Source: Rhipicephalus microplus
Lineage: Eukaryota > Arthropoda > Arachnida > Ixodida > Ixodidae
NCBI RefSeq assembly: GCF_043290135.1
Contig: NC_134700.1
Coordinates: 162,595,553 to 162,659,552 of the forward strand
Direction: 5' to 3'
Length of the DNA stretch: 64,000 bases
Shown: in pieces, positions 10,436 to 21,605 of the stretch
Layout of the letters: each line of letters begins with the position of its first letter
How positions within the stretch are numbered: the first letter of the stretch is position 1
Position numbers and translations under genes: made by a program
Notes under the pieces: model-generated
Database searches by the model: none
Seen by the model: the letters and a program-made list of their open reading frames with translations, nothing else
What the model was told of the DNA's origin: nothing

Positions 10436-11497
10436 GAGGTGGCTACCTACTACTACGACGACGACTACATACATCGCGGACGCACGACCCACGGCGTAGG
10501 GAGCTTTGTCTCCAAAATAACTCAAAATCCGTCAACTGTGAGCTATGTTACAGAAATTGGCTACTCGCTTGAAGAGCCTTTGCACTTCTATCATACCAGC
10601 GCACGCACTGAAAGTTGCAGAGATCGGGATGAAGATGACACTAGACGCTATGGTCATTCGTCCCGCGCGTCATCATCTTCAACACTTTTTTTTCTTTTTC
10701 ATTGTATTCGAGGTTTACTTTCAGTGTGAACGCGAGCATGTGTATACGTGGAGGCATTACGCGGTGGAAGCGCCATCTATGCAGCAGACAATACTCAAAG
10801 CCAGTGACCATAGACTGAGTTTGTGACGCCGTGTTTCAGGTCCATGGCATCATTTTCCGAGAGAAAACCGAGTGATTTCTAGCTCATCTTAAGAATTGAT
10901 TGTATACCCGGGGCCACGTGTCGCACTGTAACGTTTGGGCATGTTCAAGGGAGTCTTCGCTACCAATCAGCGCCGTTTTATGACCAAGTCAAACATTAAT
11001 GCTTACTTTGCTAATTCCAAATTGCGTTTGGTGAAAGCCTGTGGCTGTTCTGCTGATTATGGCGTGTCTGCTTTTTTTCCACGACCCTGCCAGTGCAATG
11101 GACGCAGGCTTGCGCCGAACACATTTCAGAATCACCCGTCACACGCGCATTTGCTCATTCTTTGTCTGGCCCTTGGTATCGAGGGAATCCACGTTTTTTG
11201 GTTGTATATTCACACCACTTGTCATGCGTTATCATCTACGAACAGCTTGGGAGCCATCCAACGAACTTAACTGCTGCAACCAGACGTCTGACAAAGAAGC
11301 GTTGCCGCGTGCACCACTGTGCGATCACGGGATTGCTGAGAGAGTGTGAAGTGAAGAGTTTACAGCTGGCACCGATCTAAAGTATGGATGGACAGACGAA
11401 TGGTTGGAGGCCACTAGTATGAGCCACTAAAGGCCTTCGTCTTAAAATGCGTCACAGGGTCTTTTTTAGTTACCATCAGCATGTCTTATGCTCACAG
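10436..11497. other. Unassigned sequence
   Basis: The first 70 bp after the F2 inverted end (ctactactacgacgacgac) match inverted sequence at 56079-56110, so the family extends a little further. Beyond that nothing is recognised, except a short stretch at 11386-11445 with gatggacagacgaatgg that may be a worn array remnant. Confidence 0.4.
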
Positions 11498-11734
11498 CAG
11501 GACGAGAGCCTCCGCGGTGGTGTAGTGGCTAAGTTACTCGGCTGCTGACCCGCAGGTCGCGGGATGAAAATCCGGCGGCGGCGGCTGCATTTCCGATGGA
11601 GGCGGAAATGCTGTAGGCCAGTGTGCTCAGATTTGGGTGCACTGTAAAAAAACCCCAGGTGGTCGAAATTTCAGGAGCCCTCCACTACCGCGTCTCTCGT
11701 AATACATGGTGGTTTCGGGACGTGAACCCAAACT

Positions 11735-11772
<38 letters not shown>

Positions 11773-11840
11773 TAAGCAGTCAATCAATCAATCAATCAAT
11801 CAATTAACCAACCAATCAATCAATCAATCAGGACGAGGGC
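11498..11840 (+). mobile_element. tRNA-derived SINE (Ruka-like), full length
   Basis: The tRNA-like head (ggtgtagtggctaag, A-box position; ggtcgcgggatgaaaatcc, B-box position) starts near 11511. The body is gcggctgcatttccgatgg and later ccctccactaccgcgtctctc, with a long (ATCA)n tail to 11830. The flanks caggacgagagc (11498-11509) and caggacgagggc (11829-11840) form a 12-bp target duplication with one mismatch. Transcription would be by RNA polymerase III from the internal boxes. Confidence 0.85.
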
Positions 11841-12260
11841 ATATGCCAATGTCAATCCACCTTGTCCTGCGCTGGCTGATTTCATTTACAGCGTGTAAAA
11901 TTCCCAAGATCATCGCTCCACCTAAGCTTTTTGGCATGCGAGGCAGTTTTTGCTCTTTCTTGGTATTCGTTACGATGCTCTACTCACTCATCTGCTCTAT
12001 GTTCTCATCATGTGTCTTATTCAACAAAAAAAGGCATTTTGTACTGTTTGTTACCAGTTGGATTATTCGATACTAAAAATGAAGAAATGGTTCATGGTCA
12101 AGAAGACTGTTTTTGTAGTCCACAATTTAACGTGGCAATGAGATAAATGCGCTAAGGTATGATACAATATATGAAAAAGCGTGTGGCTACAGCAAATTTT
12201 TATCCTATAACACAGCAAAAGATGGTACAATGCATAAGAGAGACAAGACACAAACGAAAC
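11841..12260. other. Unassigned sequence
   Basis: Short overlapping frames only; no gene or repeat recognised. Confidence 0.4.
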
Positions 12261-12261
12261 T

Positions 12262-12660
12262 GAAAAGCTGGGAGGTTAACCAAGATTTGGCTCGGTTGGC
12301 TATCCTACAAGTGCAGGGGGGGAAAGGGGAAAAATAGATCTGATAGATGGAATGGTCAATATGTGGGGTTTAACGCCCCGAGACCACGATATGATTATGA
12401 GAAGCGTCGTAGTAAAGAGCTCAGAAAATTTCGACCACCTGAGCTTCTTAACGTGCACTCTAATCTGAACACATAGGCTCACAGCATTTTCTCCTCCATC
12501 GAAAATGTAGCCGCCGCAGCCGGGATTCGATCCCGTGCCATGTGGGTCAGCAGCCAAGTACCCTATACACGAGACCACCTCGGCGGGATTAAAGGTAGGA
12601 TAGCGAAGAAATGGAAAAGGAATGAGAAGAAGAAAAGCATGGCGAAAGCTGTTAAGGATG
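12262..12660 (-). mobile_element. LINE 3' UTR fragment interrupted by a SINE
   Basis: Minus-strand sequence at 12268-12345 (gggaggttaaccaagattt, then ggttggctatcctac) is the complement of the 3' end seen at 27275-27330 and 38890-38945 (tagggtagc ... ctggttaacc). The fragment resumes after the SINE at about 12590 with ggtaggatagcgaag. No coding sequence remains. Confidence 0.5.
12356..12589 (-). mobile_element. tRNA-derived SINE (Ruka-like)
   Basis: Minus-strand copy. The tail side (atatgtggggtttaacgcc) is at the left; the B-box (gggattcgatccc) and A-box complement (gagaccacctcggcggg) are at the right. About 10-15 percent diverged by eye from the copy at 43289, and inserted into a LINE 3' end. 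Confidence 0.85.
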
Positions 12661-12974
12661 AGCTGTTGGACTGAGCTGGACTTCGAATGCTGGAATGAAA
12701 TTCGCTGGATACATCATGGTGGGGAACAATCAGCCGACTGCCATTTTACCGGCAGAAAAAATAAAACTACTGTCATGGGCTTGCCGTGCTGCTATAGTGG
12801 GTGGTACGTAATAAGGAAGGAGCGCAGAACACGTACCGGGCTAATTATTCAAGAGCGTCCAGCGCCACGCTCGCAATAGGACAAACCTTCATCGGTAGCG
12901 TTCATCTTACACAATTTAGGTAAACAATTTACGTGTCCATGAATAAAAGAAGGTGCGCTGAAGCGAAAGGCGTT

Positions 12975-13043
12975 TATTTATTTTAAAGACAATAGTTTTT
13001 CTTGAAGTCTGTATGTCTGTCTGTCTGTCTGTCTGTCTCTCTA

Positions 13044-13084
<41 letters not shown>

Positions 13085-13645
13085 GTTTCAACCATAACTA
13101 TACCTGAAACGGCACAAAGCAATACACCTAATGGCCAGCCCCATCCACAGCACTCACCAATATTGCTCGTTTCAGCGTTCATACTTGTGCGATTGTCAAA
13201 TTAAAACAATTATTGGGCATATCAGAAGCACCATAACAACACTTCAATAATTTGATTGTGTGGCTTTGTACTAGAGATGGCACACATTCTAAGGACCGCA
13301 GCATTTATCACGCTGTGCTGACAGTGCAACGCGATGCTCAAAAAGGCAAGGGTTTCCGACGTTTTGCTAAGATGACACAGTGCTGGCACCTGCCCGTCGC
13401 TTTGCTTTCTACACATTATCGCCTCCGAGACAGGCGCGCAGCTTTCTCCATGTGCGCGCACGCCTTCCTTTGTTTTCGACTATAACTACCAGATATCGCT
13501 CGATCGTGTCTAACTTGCATTGATGCACGAATCGAGACTCTAACGCAGCGCTTCCAAAATACAATTCACATGTTTTCTCGCGCAAAACATCAGATAAACG
13601 TTTTGGTCACTCTCTCTTCACGCAAGACTATCGTCTTTCGACATT
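12975..13645 (-). mobile_element. Inverted-repeat element, copy B
   Basis: Inverted relative to copy A at 2741-3440. Its ends are aaagacaatagttt (12985-12998) and agactatcgtcttt (13625-13638); the left end has two changes from the 14-bp consensus. The interior aligns with copy A: shared runs include gcaaagcgacgggcaggtgc and agcatcgcgttgcactgtcag when read on the minus strand. The (CTGT)n run at 13014-13084 sits at the same relative place as (ACAG)n in copy A. Confidence 0.6.
13014..13084. repeat. (CTGT)n microsatellite
   Basis: Nearly pure tetranucleotide run within inverted-repeat element copy B. Confidence 0.95.
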
Positions 13646-13683
13646 TGTATTGAAGCACGCAGATACGGGGCGAAAATTTTCTC

Positions 13684-14500
13684 TTGATTCTTTTGATACT
13701 TCGACAGTCAGTGAATTCAGACAATTTGCTTCATATCCATCAAATCACCACATACGAATGTAAACGTTCGACAGATATCTGTCTGGTTGGGTATATGAAC
13801 TGCGAGACGATTTTAACTTCAACCAAAAAGTACGTGAAAGCGCAGAGAAACATAGTATACGGAATCCCTATCAGCATTAGTTGGCAGCCCCCTGAAACGC
13901 GTATCGGTCCTATACGTTCAAGGAACCAGCGAGATGATGGCGCGGGTCTTCAAAAAGAAGGGGCGTACATCGCGCCGGTGTCTTCGTGTACCCTGGGCCG
14001 CATCCTTCCCCGAGCGGAAAACCGCCCAACAACGGACTGGAGCTCTGGTGTTGTTTACGAAATCCCGTGCACTGAGTGCTCTTATTCGTATTGGGGAGAG
14101 ACAAAACGTTTACCGGAACGACTCAAACAACACACCAACGACGTCCGGGAGCTCTACAATGAGCCCAGCGTCGTCGTGGAGCATGCTGAGACGTTTGACC
14201 ACCGGAAAATTTTGACGTAGCGACCATCCTAAAGAGGGAGACTAACTGGACGAGATGGTTACTACTCAAGTAGTGGCATATACAGTGAACAGCCCAAAGC
14301 ATCAACCGTTCTCTCGGAACCCAGCCCCCGCTGTGTACATTTGAACTACTCTCCGTGGCAAAACGGGAGAGGGGGGGGGGTCATTAACCGCCCCGCGAGT
14401 GCCTTGAAGACGCCGCTGCAACGTAGCCCCAGTCCCTCCCGAAGAAGGAACCAAGTTGTTTCCGAAACGTTGGCTTATGCATGTTTAAGTACTTTTCGGT
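13684..14500 (+). mobile_element. Penelope-like element fragment, second family member
   Basis: The plus-strand frame 13684-14220 contains G-V-V-Y-E-I-P-C-T-E-C ... Y-W-G-E-T ... R-L-K-Q-H. This matches the GIY-YIG endonuclease core (VVYxIPC..C..YIGET....RLKxH), with Ile of YIG replaced by Trp. It is preceded by I-L-P-R-A-E-N-R-P, a usual lead-in. The frame ends at TAG 14218-14220, while the expected continuation (A-T-I-L-K-R-E-T-N-W) is in another frame just after, so a frameshift lies near 14206-14216. A degenerate hammerhead-like motif follows. It differs strongly from the copy at 4253-5133, so two lineages of Penelope-like element are present. Confidence 0.65.
14435..14480 (+). ncRNA. Degenerate hammerhead-like motif
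   Basis: ccgaaga (14439-14445), an imperfect stem ggaacc/gtttcc, then gaaac (14464-14468) and gttgg. The layout parallels the hammerhead-like motif at 4338-4393, including the extra A before the stem, but the core CTGA is CCGA here. It is probably inactive. Confidence 0.3.
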
Positions 14501-17500
14501 TGAAGTTAAAATAGTTTCCCTCAATAAACGATCTTTCACTGCGCTACATTTGCTGTTACAGTATTACGTTATTCGAGAAAACCTGAAGGACAAGAAAGTT
14601 TGGGTCAGGACAGAAAGCTAGTGCCTTTGACACTGCAAATGTGTCAATACAAACTAGCTTGAACCTTCTCAAAACACTGCACTCTCAAAGTTAACGTTTT
14701 AAAGGTAAACATATTTGACAGAGATCTACCTGGCTGGGCACAAAATATAAAAATAAAACAAAAACTTTAGCCACGTTTAGTCTATAGCTTTTAACATTAG
14801 ATTTAAAATCTTGCTTTACGTTGGAGAAGTGGGCAGCCACCAAGAAAAGTCACTAGTTTTGGAGCTGGCCGGACAGTTTCCCCCGAAAGAAGAGACCCAG
14901 TGGGTCGTGAGAGGTAGGGCCCGTTTTTGTTTTATTTAAAAAAAAATTTAAATAAATATGGCTGAAAAATTTGTTTTATTCGTATAAGGTCAACGTTGCC
15001 TCTTGAAAGAGAAAGCCGAAAGCGCGCACATCCAAATCACGTTAAAAGGACATTTTTTTCTGTGAAAATTGTACACTTTCTATCTATTCAAGAAGCAATG
15101 GCTACGGCTCTTCTATGCTTCTATTGTAAAGGGCATTCCGACATCACGATCATATCAAAGGGTACGAGATGGACTGCCATCCGTCTCGTTAGGAATTGCT
15201 CTGCAGTACGTGACTTCGCGTCACCGCAGCTAGCGTCTGTGCTGATACACGATCGAACAGCCATAGTGTAAATAACTTGAGTTTCAATTCAAATAAGTCA
15301 AAATATTTTTTTTAGTTTGACGTTCCGTGAAAAGAAAATGATAAATACAAAAAGGTGTACTTCTGCTAGCAGCTTGACAATTAGGTGAAACTTTCCATCT
15401 TCGTTCAATCAGGTACAACGGAGAGCATCATGCCTTTACCGCAGATCACACTGCAAACGTGACTCAGGTCACGTGCTACAGATGGCGCTGGAGCGTCCTT
15501 GTATATAAGTATTGTTCACTGGAATAACAAGTAAAATGTCCTCAGCATGGAGCTTGCAGTACATGGGGTAGTGTGCTTACTGCACGTTCCTGGGCCGATG
15601 GCTAGACGTACTCATAACATAAATGCTACAATGACGTGTTCTTATTAGCGACATCGGATCTTTTATGACCGTCCGCTGACTGTGTTGGGCGCGTTTCTTT
15701 ACCTGTGTTTCCCATGTCTGGGTCTACTCTCATTTCGACAAATTATCGGCATCAGAGATGTCTACATTCCGAGAAAGCATCCATGGATATTTCAGACAAA
15801 TTTTGCTAAACGGTATGCCTCACGGAAATGCCTTCCCACTGGGTTCGAATCCCGCATAGAAAAGAATTCCTTGCAAAGTGGGAAACATTCTTCGTGTAAA
15901 CATAGTGTTGGTGTTGTACGTAGCTTTTATTAACCTTTCATCAGTCCTACTCCAGCATTCTACACTCCCTGGTAATGCGTGAGCAGCAACAATATTCGAA
16001 GCTAATATGCACGTATGTATGGCATTTAGCTACTCTATTGCTATAACTATTCGGTAGCGAATCACGTATTCTTTCAAAAACAAATATTTAAAATGTAAAC
16101 TATCTCCGACAAAAATGACCTCTGAGTTGCGTTTCACAGAGAAAGAAAATTGGACGAGGCTGTTTTATTGTTTGGTATAATATTTTGCGCCTGTCATGTG
16201 TGTTTCATGCTTCATTTTTTCATCAGCCAATCTAGACTGTAGTGGGCCTTTTGACAATCATATCCAACTTAAATTGAAAAGACATGTATTGCTGCGTACG
16301 TTCCTCATTCTCACTGTTTACAGTTATCATCAATTGAAAGCTGCTGCCTGATGAAGTGGCTGACTGGGCAAGTTGGTCGTACATACCAAAGTATTCTACC
16401 TGATGATCTTAAGTTTTGGAAAAGAAGCATGCAGAGACAATCGCATTTTACCAGGACAAGCTTTTTTCTTCGTTTTCTTACCGTGAGTATAAACTTGCAT
16501 TTTGGAGAAAGCCCTAACAGCTTTCAGCACTATTCCATAGGTACCATACAACAACTTCATGGCGTTCTTTGTGTGACTTATTTGTACATAACTGCTCTCC
16601 AGTACCGTAAGCAATTCGGACAACTCGAGTGACAGTGTTTCCCATTGCATTGCCCAGACCTCTCTCCTATGTTGGATGACATTGCAACACAAGGAAAGGC
16701 AGTTCGAAGGGTAGACTGCTGTACAAGCCAACATTCGTGTCTCGGGAATTAAATGCCACAGAGAAGCGTGTCACCATTATTGCTGATGTCACCGTAGTCG
16801 CAGGCATTCAACACATCGATGCTTTGTCAGTATTGCTTCTTTTGTTGTACGCTCGAGTGTCCACACACTCTCCTGTCCAATCTTTTTGGTTTCTGGTTTT
16901 CAGCAGTAGGATAAATTGTGTCCATTGTCGCCAGTGAATGGGTTCATCTAAACCCGTCCGGGTGCCTTCTAGTTCGGGTTTGTAACACTCCATTTTCATC
17001 CTATTGCTTTCATTCCCAAGACGTTTATTTGGCACACGAAACCGTGCAGGAGTTTGTGACAGTTTTAGATACAATTTCATTTTGACTTCTATTTTCTCGT
17101 GACAAACATTACCAGCAGCTGTGCAGAACCGTTGCAACAACCTTTAAACACGAGGCAATGTCGAATAATTTTCAGAATTATTGTGCTTTCAGGGAGTTGG
17201 CTTTTGTTTGAATTATTTAATAAAAAGGCCGACGTGTCATGCAATGATGGAACCGAAACTTGCTTTTTTTGTTCTGCAACTTGTATTATCATTGCGACGA
17301 GTATGGAAGCAAGTTGGTATCCAGAGGGAGCCTCATTATTTGGTTTACGCTGTTCTTGCCCAGTCATCCGCACTCCCCAAGGTATATAAATTTTTTCACG
17401 TTTTCCTGCCTGAGAGTAAAGATAAGGAAAGCATGAAGGTGAGGAGAAAAATGAGAAATCAATATCTTTTGGTGGTGAACGTACATGCATTGAGACAAAT

Positions 17501-17619
17501 AGGAGGAGCAACTTAAATAAAACATGTGGCGGATTCGCACTAGGAGTGCCAAGACTGAAGGGGGAGGCCAGCTAGGTGGCGTTCCATGTTTCTTTTGACA
17601 TTTTCAGTTTCCTATTCCT
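14501..17619. other. Unassigned sequence
   Basis: Three kilobases without a supported gene. Minus-strand frames at 16734-16396, 17140-16808 and 17511-17089 are 110-140 codons long but overlap plus-strand frames and show no known domain. A B-box-like string (gggttcgaatcccgc) at 15841-15855 hints at a tRNA-derived repeat without an identifiable A-box. Confidence 0.35.
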
Positions 17620-17930
17620 CTTTGTTCATTGTATCCTTTAGGTATCTGTTTATTTCTATTTCTTTCTTTGTCTCTATACTTGTTTCGTTCCCTTTCTAGC
17701 TCTGTCTACCTTTACTTTTCTTTCTTCCTTTCCCCTCTCCCCATTTTTGTGTTTCTCTTTATTTTTGGAATTCTTTCTGTTCCCGTTTTTTTAATTTTTT
17801 TGTATTTATTCTTTTTATTTCTAGGTATATTGCAATCTCTCTATCTTTTTTATGTCTTTATTCTTTTATTTTCCTCTGTAATTTTCTTTCTTTTTTTGTA
17901 TTTAGACGTGCTCGTTTTTATTTGACAGTT
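17620..17930. repeat. Pyrimidine-rich low-complexity tract
   Basis: About 300 bp of mainly T and C. It yields a 98-codon open frame of Phe/Leu/Ser that looks like a membrane protein but is a composition artefact. Confidence 0.8.
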
Positions 17931-18399
17931 CCACCTGCTGTACTCGGCAGTAAGGCTTGCCCGATTACAGCACATGGCGTATACCCATCTGAGGGTTTTA
18001 TGAGGACGGAGCAGAAGTTACCGATAGCTTAAAGAGCTTCATAATGGTAATTCTTTACGACGAAGCACAAGTTGGCCAAAGTAGCTCCGCTGTTGAAACG
18101 AGGCCCTTGTTACTTTGGGGCAAAACCAAAGGGTTCTCAACCACACGCATAACTCGCACGTGAACGAAGGCGGCTGCTGTCAATCATGCTGACTCAGAAT
18201 CTCCATAAGTAAGATTACTATATAGGAGCAATAGTTGAGAAGGTAAACTACGACTCCAAGTCCACCACGATGCATGGCACTGTGGTATAGCGGTGCGCGA
18301 CTGGTCACCATTTGCAGTGAAACCATTTTGTTACAAGGTTATTCCGTGTGTGAACGCCTTCTTGTCCTTACCAGTACGTTTCTTCACTTTCTCCCTTTT
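17931..18399. other. Unassigned sequence
   Basis: No gene or repeat recognised. A 12-bp A-box-like string (tgtggtatagcg) at 18282 precedes the degenerate SINE. Confidence 0.4.
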
Positions 18400-18605
18400 T
18401 GCCGCCTTGGTGACGCAGTGCTTACGATGCTCGACTGCTGGCCAGAAAGTCGCATGTTTGATCCCGGCTGCATGCGGCGGCTACATTTCGTTGGTGGCGA
18501 AACGCTACATGTCCGTGGGCTGCAAGATGTCAATATATGTTGAAGAACGCCCTATATTAAAGATTGGAGATCCCTCCACTACGATACGCATCATAATCAA
18601 ATATT
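18400..18605 (+). mobile_element. Old, degenerate tRNA-derived SINE
   Basis: cgccttggtgacgcagtgc, a B-box-like tttgatcccggctgc, then cggcggctacatttcg and gatccctccactacgatac follow the order of the Ruka-like SINE, with many substitutions and no tail. Confidence 0.6.
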
Positions 18606-18754
18606 TGCTTTGGAATGTTAAATGCAGGATTGCGTCAAAATATTGCTTCCGAGGAATTTCGTGGTTCGCATTGTAGTCATTGGTTGCGATCGAAAGGTCA
18701 TTGTTGTCCATGAAGGAAGTTTGAAACAGACATAAATATATAACAAATACATTC

Positions 18755-18800
18755 ATTGACAGTGGGAATCAAATCCACGTGTTTGGAATGGCAAGAAGGC
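18755..18800 (-). mobile_element. tRNA-like repeat fragment
   Basis: The minus strand reads a B-box-like gtggatttgattcccactg. Only this box and some flanking sequence are visible, so the family cannot be told. Confidence 0.25.
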
Positions 18801-19640
18801 CACAAATATGCTAGTAGTTTAAATTATTTTGTAAATAAAGATTATATATTATGTGTATGTAACTTGAGGAGTCTCCTCAACGCATGTATTCTTTATTAGC
18901 ATAAACTCACACCGGACGCCAAATGATAGAAATCACCCAATGATTTCTTGATTTACAGGCCCACCAGTCACAAAACACACAGGCATAATTACTTATTGTT
19001 ATCGACAATGGAACTAACCAAGTGCGCCTCCACTTAGGTGTGCGTGTAACCTCACTCGCGCACAACCGATACTTCACCAATTTGCAAAAAAAAAGGAATA
19101 AGGGCGTATCCGACACTCCGCAACTAGCTCTAGGCATTGAAAGATAAATTGAAACGCCTGTTGTTACAAGTGCGGGCTTCCCTTTCCTTGAGGCGTGGTC
19201 TCTCTCCACTAAGAACCGAAGCCAGGCTAGCGGTATCGAAGGCGATGCGAAAAAAGCCTGAATAAGCTATCGCGATTTACACTTCTAGGCTGCGCTGAAC
19301 CGTCTTCCATGTTTTCGTCATTGCTAAGCTACAGCACCACCTTCTTCAAACTTGCCTACGAAGCAGCTGTCGAGCAACGATATCAGCGTTGAAGCGGCAA
19401 CGGAAGTCTTCAAATCAAACTGAGCAGCAGGACGAGACACGAAAAAAGAAATGGCAAAGATGAGCGCTCGATTTTGTCGCATCTTTCTTCGTGTGCAATC
19501 CAGCTGCGCAGTATATTTTGAATATCTTCCGTACAAACTCCCTCAACTTTCGGGGCTTGTTGTTTAACGTAGGGGCGCCTACCTCGCATAAGTTTGTTCT
19601 TTAATCTTTGCATTTGTGCACTCTGATTATGCTGAGCTAG
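18801..19640. other. Unassigned sequence
   Basis: No gene, RNA or clear repeat recognised. Confidence 0.4.
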
Positions 19641-19642
19641 TT

Positions 19643-19735
19643 TGATTGATATATGTAGGGTTTAACGTCCCGAAACCACTATATGATTATGAGAGACGCA
19701 GTAGTGGAGGGCTCCGGAAATTTCGACCACCTAGG
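19643..19735 (-). mobile_element. SINE 3' fragment (Ruka-like)
   Basis: ttgattgatatatgtagggt to accacctaggggtgctgag covers only the tail half of the SINE in minus orientation; the tRNA-like head is missing. Confidence 0.8.
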
Positions 19736-20385
19736 GGTGCTGAGCTAGTATTCACGTATTTCATTTCCTCACCTGTTCTTTTTTTTACTATTTATATGAA
19801 ACATAAAATGCCAGCGGGATAAGCATAACATCCCAAAACAATGTTTTCATGGTGTGACAGTAAACTTGTTGTGCGAGCGCAATGGAGGGCGTAAAATAGA
19901 CACATCGAAAACAAAAATTTCACTGGCACTTGAAAAGTTCGGGATAGATCTTTAGTTACCTAAATTCGATCACTAGCAAGGTGACAATCACACCTGTCAA
20001 TGGGGTCCCCATCTCGTCTCACTTACAGCCGATTCATCCCCATGGTAGGCCCGGGCATAAGTGTTTTTTCAGCTTATTTACACTGTGCTCCTAAACCACG
20101 AGCATTGCTTCAGGTATTGTGTCATCCACACACGCTTAATACCATTGACCATCACCGCCACGGTCACTTCGACACTGTTAACATCACCACTGTGATCACC
20201 GCTCTCACATAACTGTTTATCGGCGACATTGAAAAGAAGGCACACAACGCAAAGTCTGTACTATTATTTCTTCCTCAATGCACTTTATGGAGCATTTCTT
20301 TTTAGGCAACGAATTCCATGCGCAATTTTTCACAACGAATTATATTTCCGATGGAGAAAAACCAGGAATGCTGTGGTCACGACGG
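19736..20385. other. Unassigned sequence
   Basis: Nothing recognised besides short chance frames. Confidence 0.4.
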
Positions 20386-20387
20386 GG

Positions 20388-20460
20388 TTGATTGATATGT
20401 GGGGTTTAACGTCTCAAAACTACCATATGATTATGAGAGACGCTAAATTATGAGAGACGG
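20388..20460 (-). mobile_element. SINE 3' fragment (Ruka-like)
   Basis: ttgattgatatgtggggttt then ccatatgattatgagagac in minus orientation. After about 65 bp, tatgagagacg is repeated once and the similarity stops. Confidence 0.75.
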
Positions 20461-21105
20461 GGTAAGCTGAAACGCAAATTCCACGCAACACACTTATGAG
20501 CGACGCGAAAATGAAAGATTATTGCCAAGTTTTTCACTATTCCGGCAATTTATTACCGAAATTTATCCCAACTGCTTCAATTGCCGTTATTCGTGCACTT
20601 TTATAATCGACGCATTGTAAGCCTAAGTAACACCACTTCTAACAACATACAGCCTGTTGTTTCAAAACTCATTCGCTATTGTCGTATGTTATGTTTTTTT
20701 TTCATTGTTCAGTAGCTACATGTAATGACTCCTGTATAATTGCACGTTCCTCAGCCGATACCCCGGCACGTGTGCCTCCACAAAGAATAGTGTTGGTGCG
20801 TGCATTCAGGAGAATAATGCCAGGCGCATTATTTCAAAGCTCTTGATCCTGCTATAGCATCAACCATTCCCTTTCATTATTGCCTCACCCTCACCCGAAC
20901 AACACATCAAAACATTATCGAATCTTTCGAACAAAGGGATTATAGGAGATTTTGTGAGGAATTTCGCAAAATGTATACAGACAGAAAGTCGCGAACGCTC
21001 GATTTGGGGCACCCACCAGCCGGCACGACGACCACAATATACTTTCATGAATTCGGACGAGCATCCAGCCGCGTGACATGGCTGACCTTTCAAATATTGC
21101 AAAAA
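20461..21105. other. Unassigned sequence
   Basis: No supported gene or repeat. Confidence 0.4.
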
Positions 21106-21107
21106 AA

Positions 21108-21605
21108 TTCCGCCATATCCACGAAGTGAATGATGATGAGTGGGCGAAGCTCCGGAGGTAAACCTGGTAAACCATGAATCCCCTGTACTTTTTGCCCACT
21201 CGATTTTATTACATCGCTCCCCCTAGCGTACGTCACCGCACTAAATCGAACAATTGCCTTCAACCAATGACACGCGCCATATGTGACATCATTCCTATTT
21301 TATAAGATCTCGCGTCTTTCATCAACTACAAGTACCGCTTTCTAGTTTATAACATCTTGCATCTTTTCATCATCAGCTACAAGTACCACCATCTAGTAAA
21401 CACTACAAGAACTAAACGAGAGGTGGCTACATACAGGAGACGGTACCGCCATCTAGTGAACACTGCAAGAACTAAACTAGAGGTGGCTAGATACAGGGGA
21501 CGGTACCGCCATCTAGTGAACACTGCAAGAACTAAACTAGAGGTGGCTACATACAGGCTACAGGGGACGCACAGCCCACGCCCTAAGGAGCTTCGCCCCT
21601 AATAA
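21108..21605 (-). mobile_element. Foldback-like array element, copy F3
   Basis: Left: ccgccatatccacgaagtga then gagtgggcgaagctcc (21134-21149). Right: ccctaaggagcttcgcccct (about 21582-21600). Both are ends of the family seen at 5558-6376 and 46136-46562. The middle lacks the 4-bp array and instead holds a 60-bp tandem repeat made from the family's conserved flank. Confidence 0.5.
21381..21560. repeat. 60-bp tandem repeat, three units
   Basis: Units start at 21381, 21441 and 21501 with an exact 60-bp period. Each contains taccgccatctagtgaacac (or a close variant) and aactaaactagaggtggc. Sixty is a multiple of three, so the tract stays open as an 81-codon frame (21357-21602), but the unit derives from non-coding flank of the array family. 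Confidence 0.9.

Noticed and set aside
11512..11580. Functional tRNA gene
   Set aside because: The A- and B-box strings belong to the SINE head; the sequence does not fold as a complete cloverleaf and is followed by the SINE body and tail.
15780..15860. tRNA gene suggested by gggttcgaatcccgc
   Set aside because: Only the B-box is present. No A-box at the right distance and no acceptor-stem pairing were found.
17629..17925. Apparent 98-residue membrane protein of Phe/Leu/Ser
   Set aside because: Encoded by a T/C-rich low-complexity tract; no start context, no family, no conservation expected.
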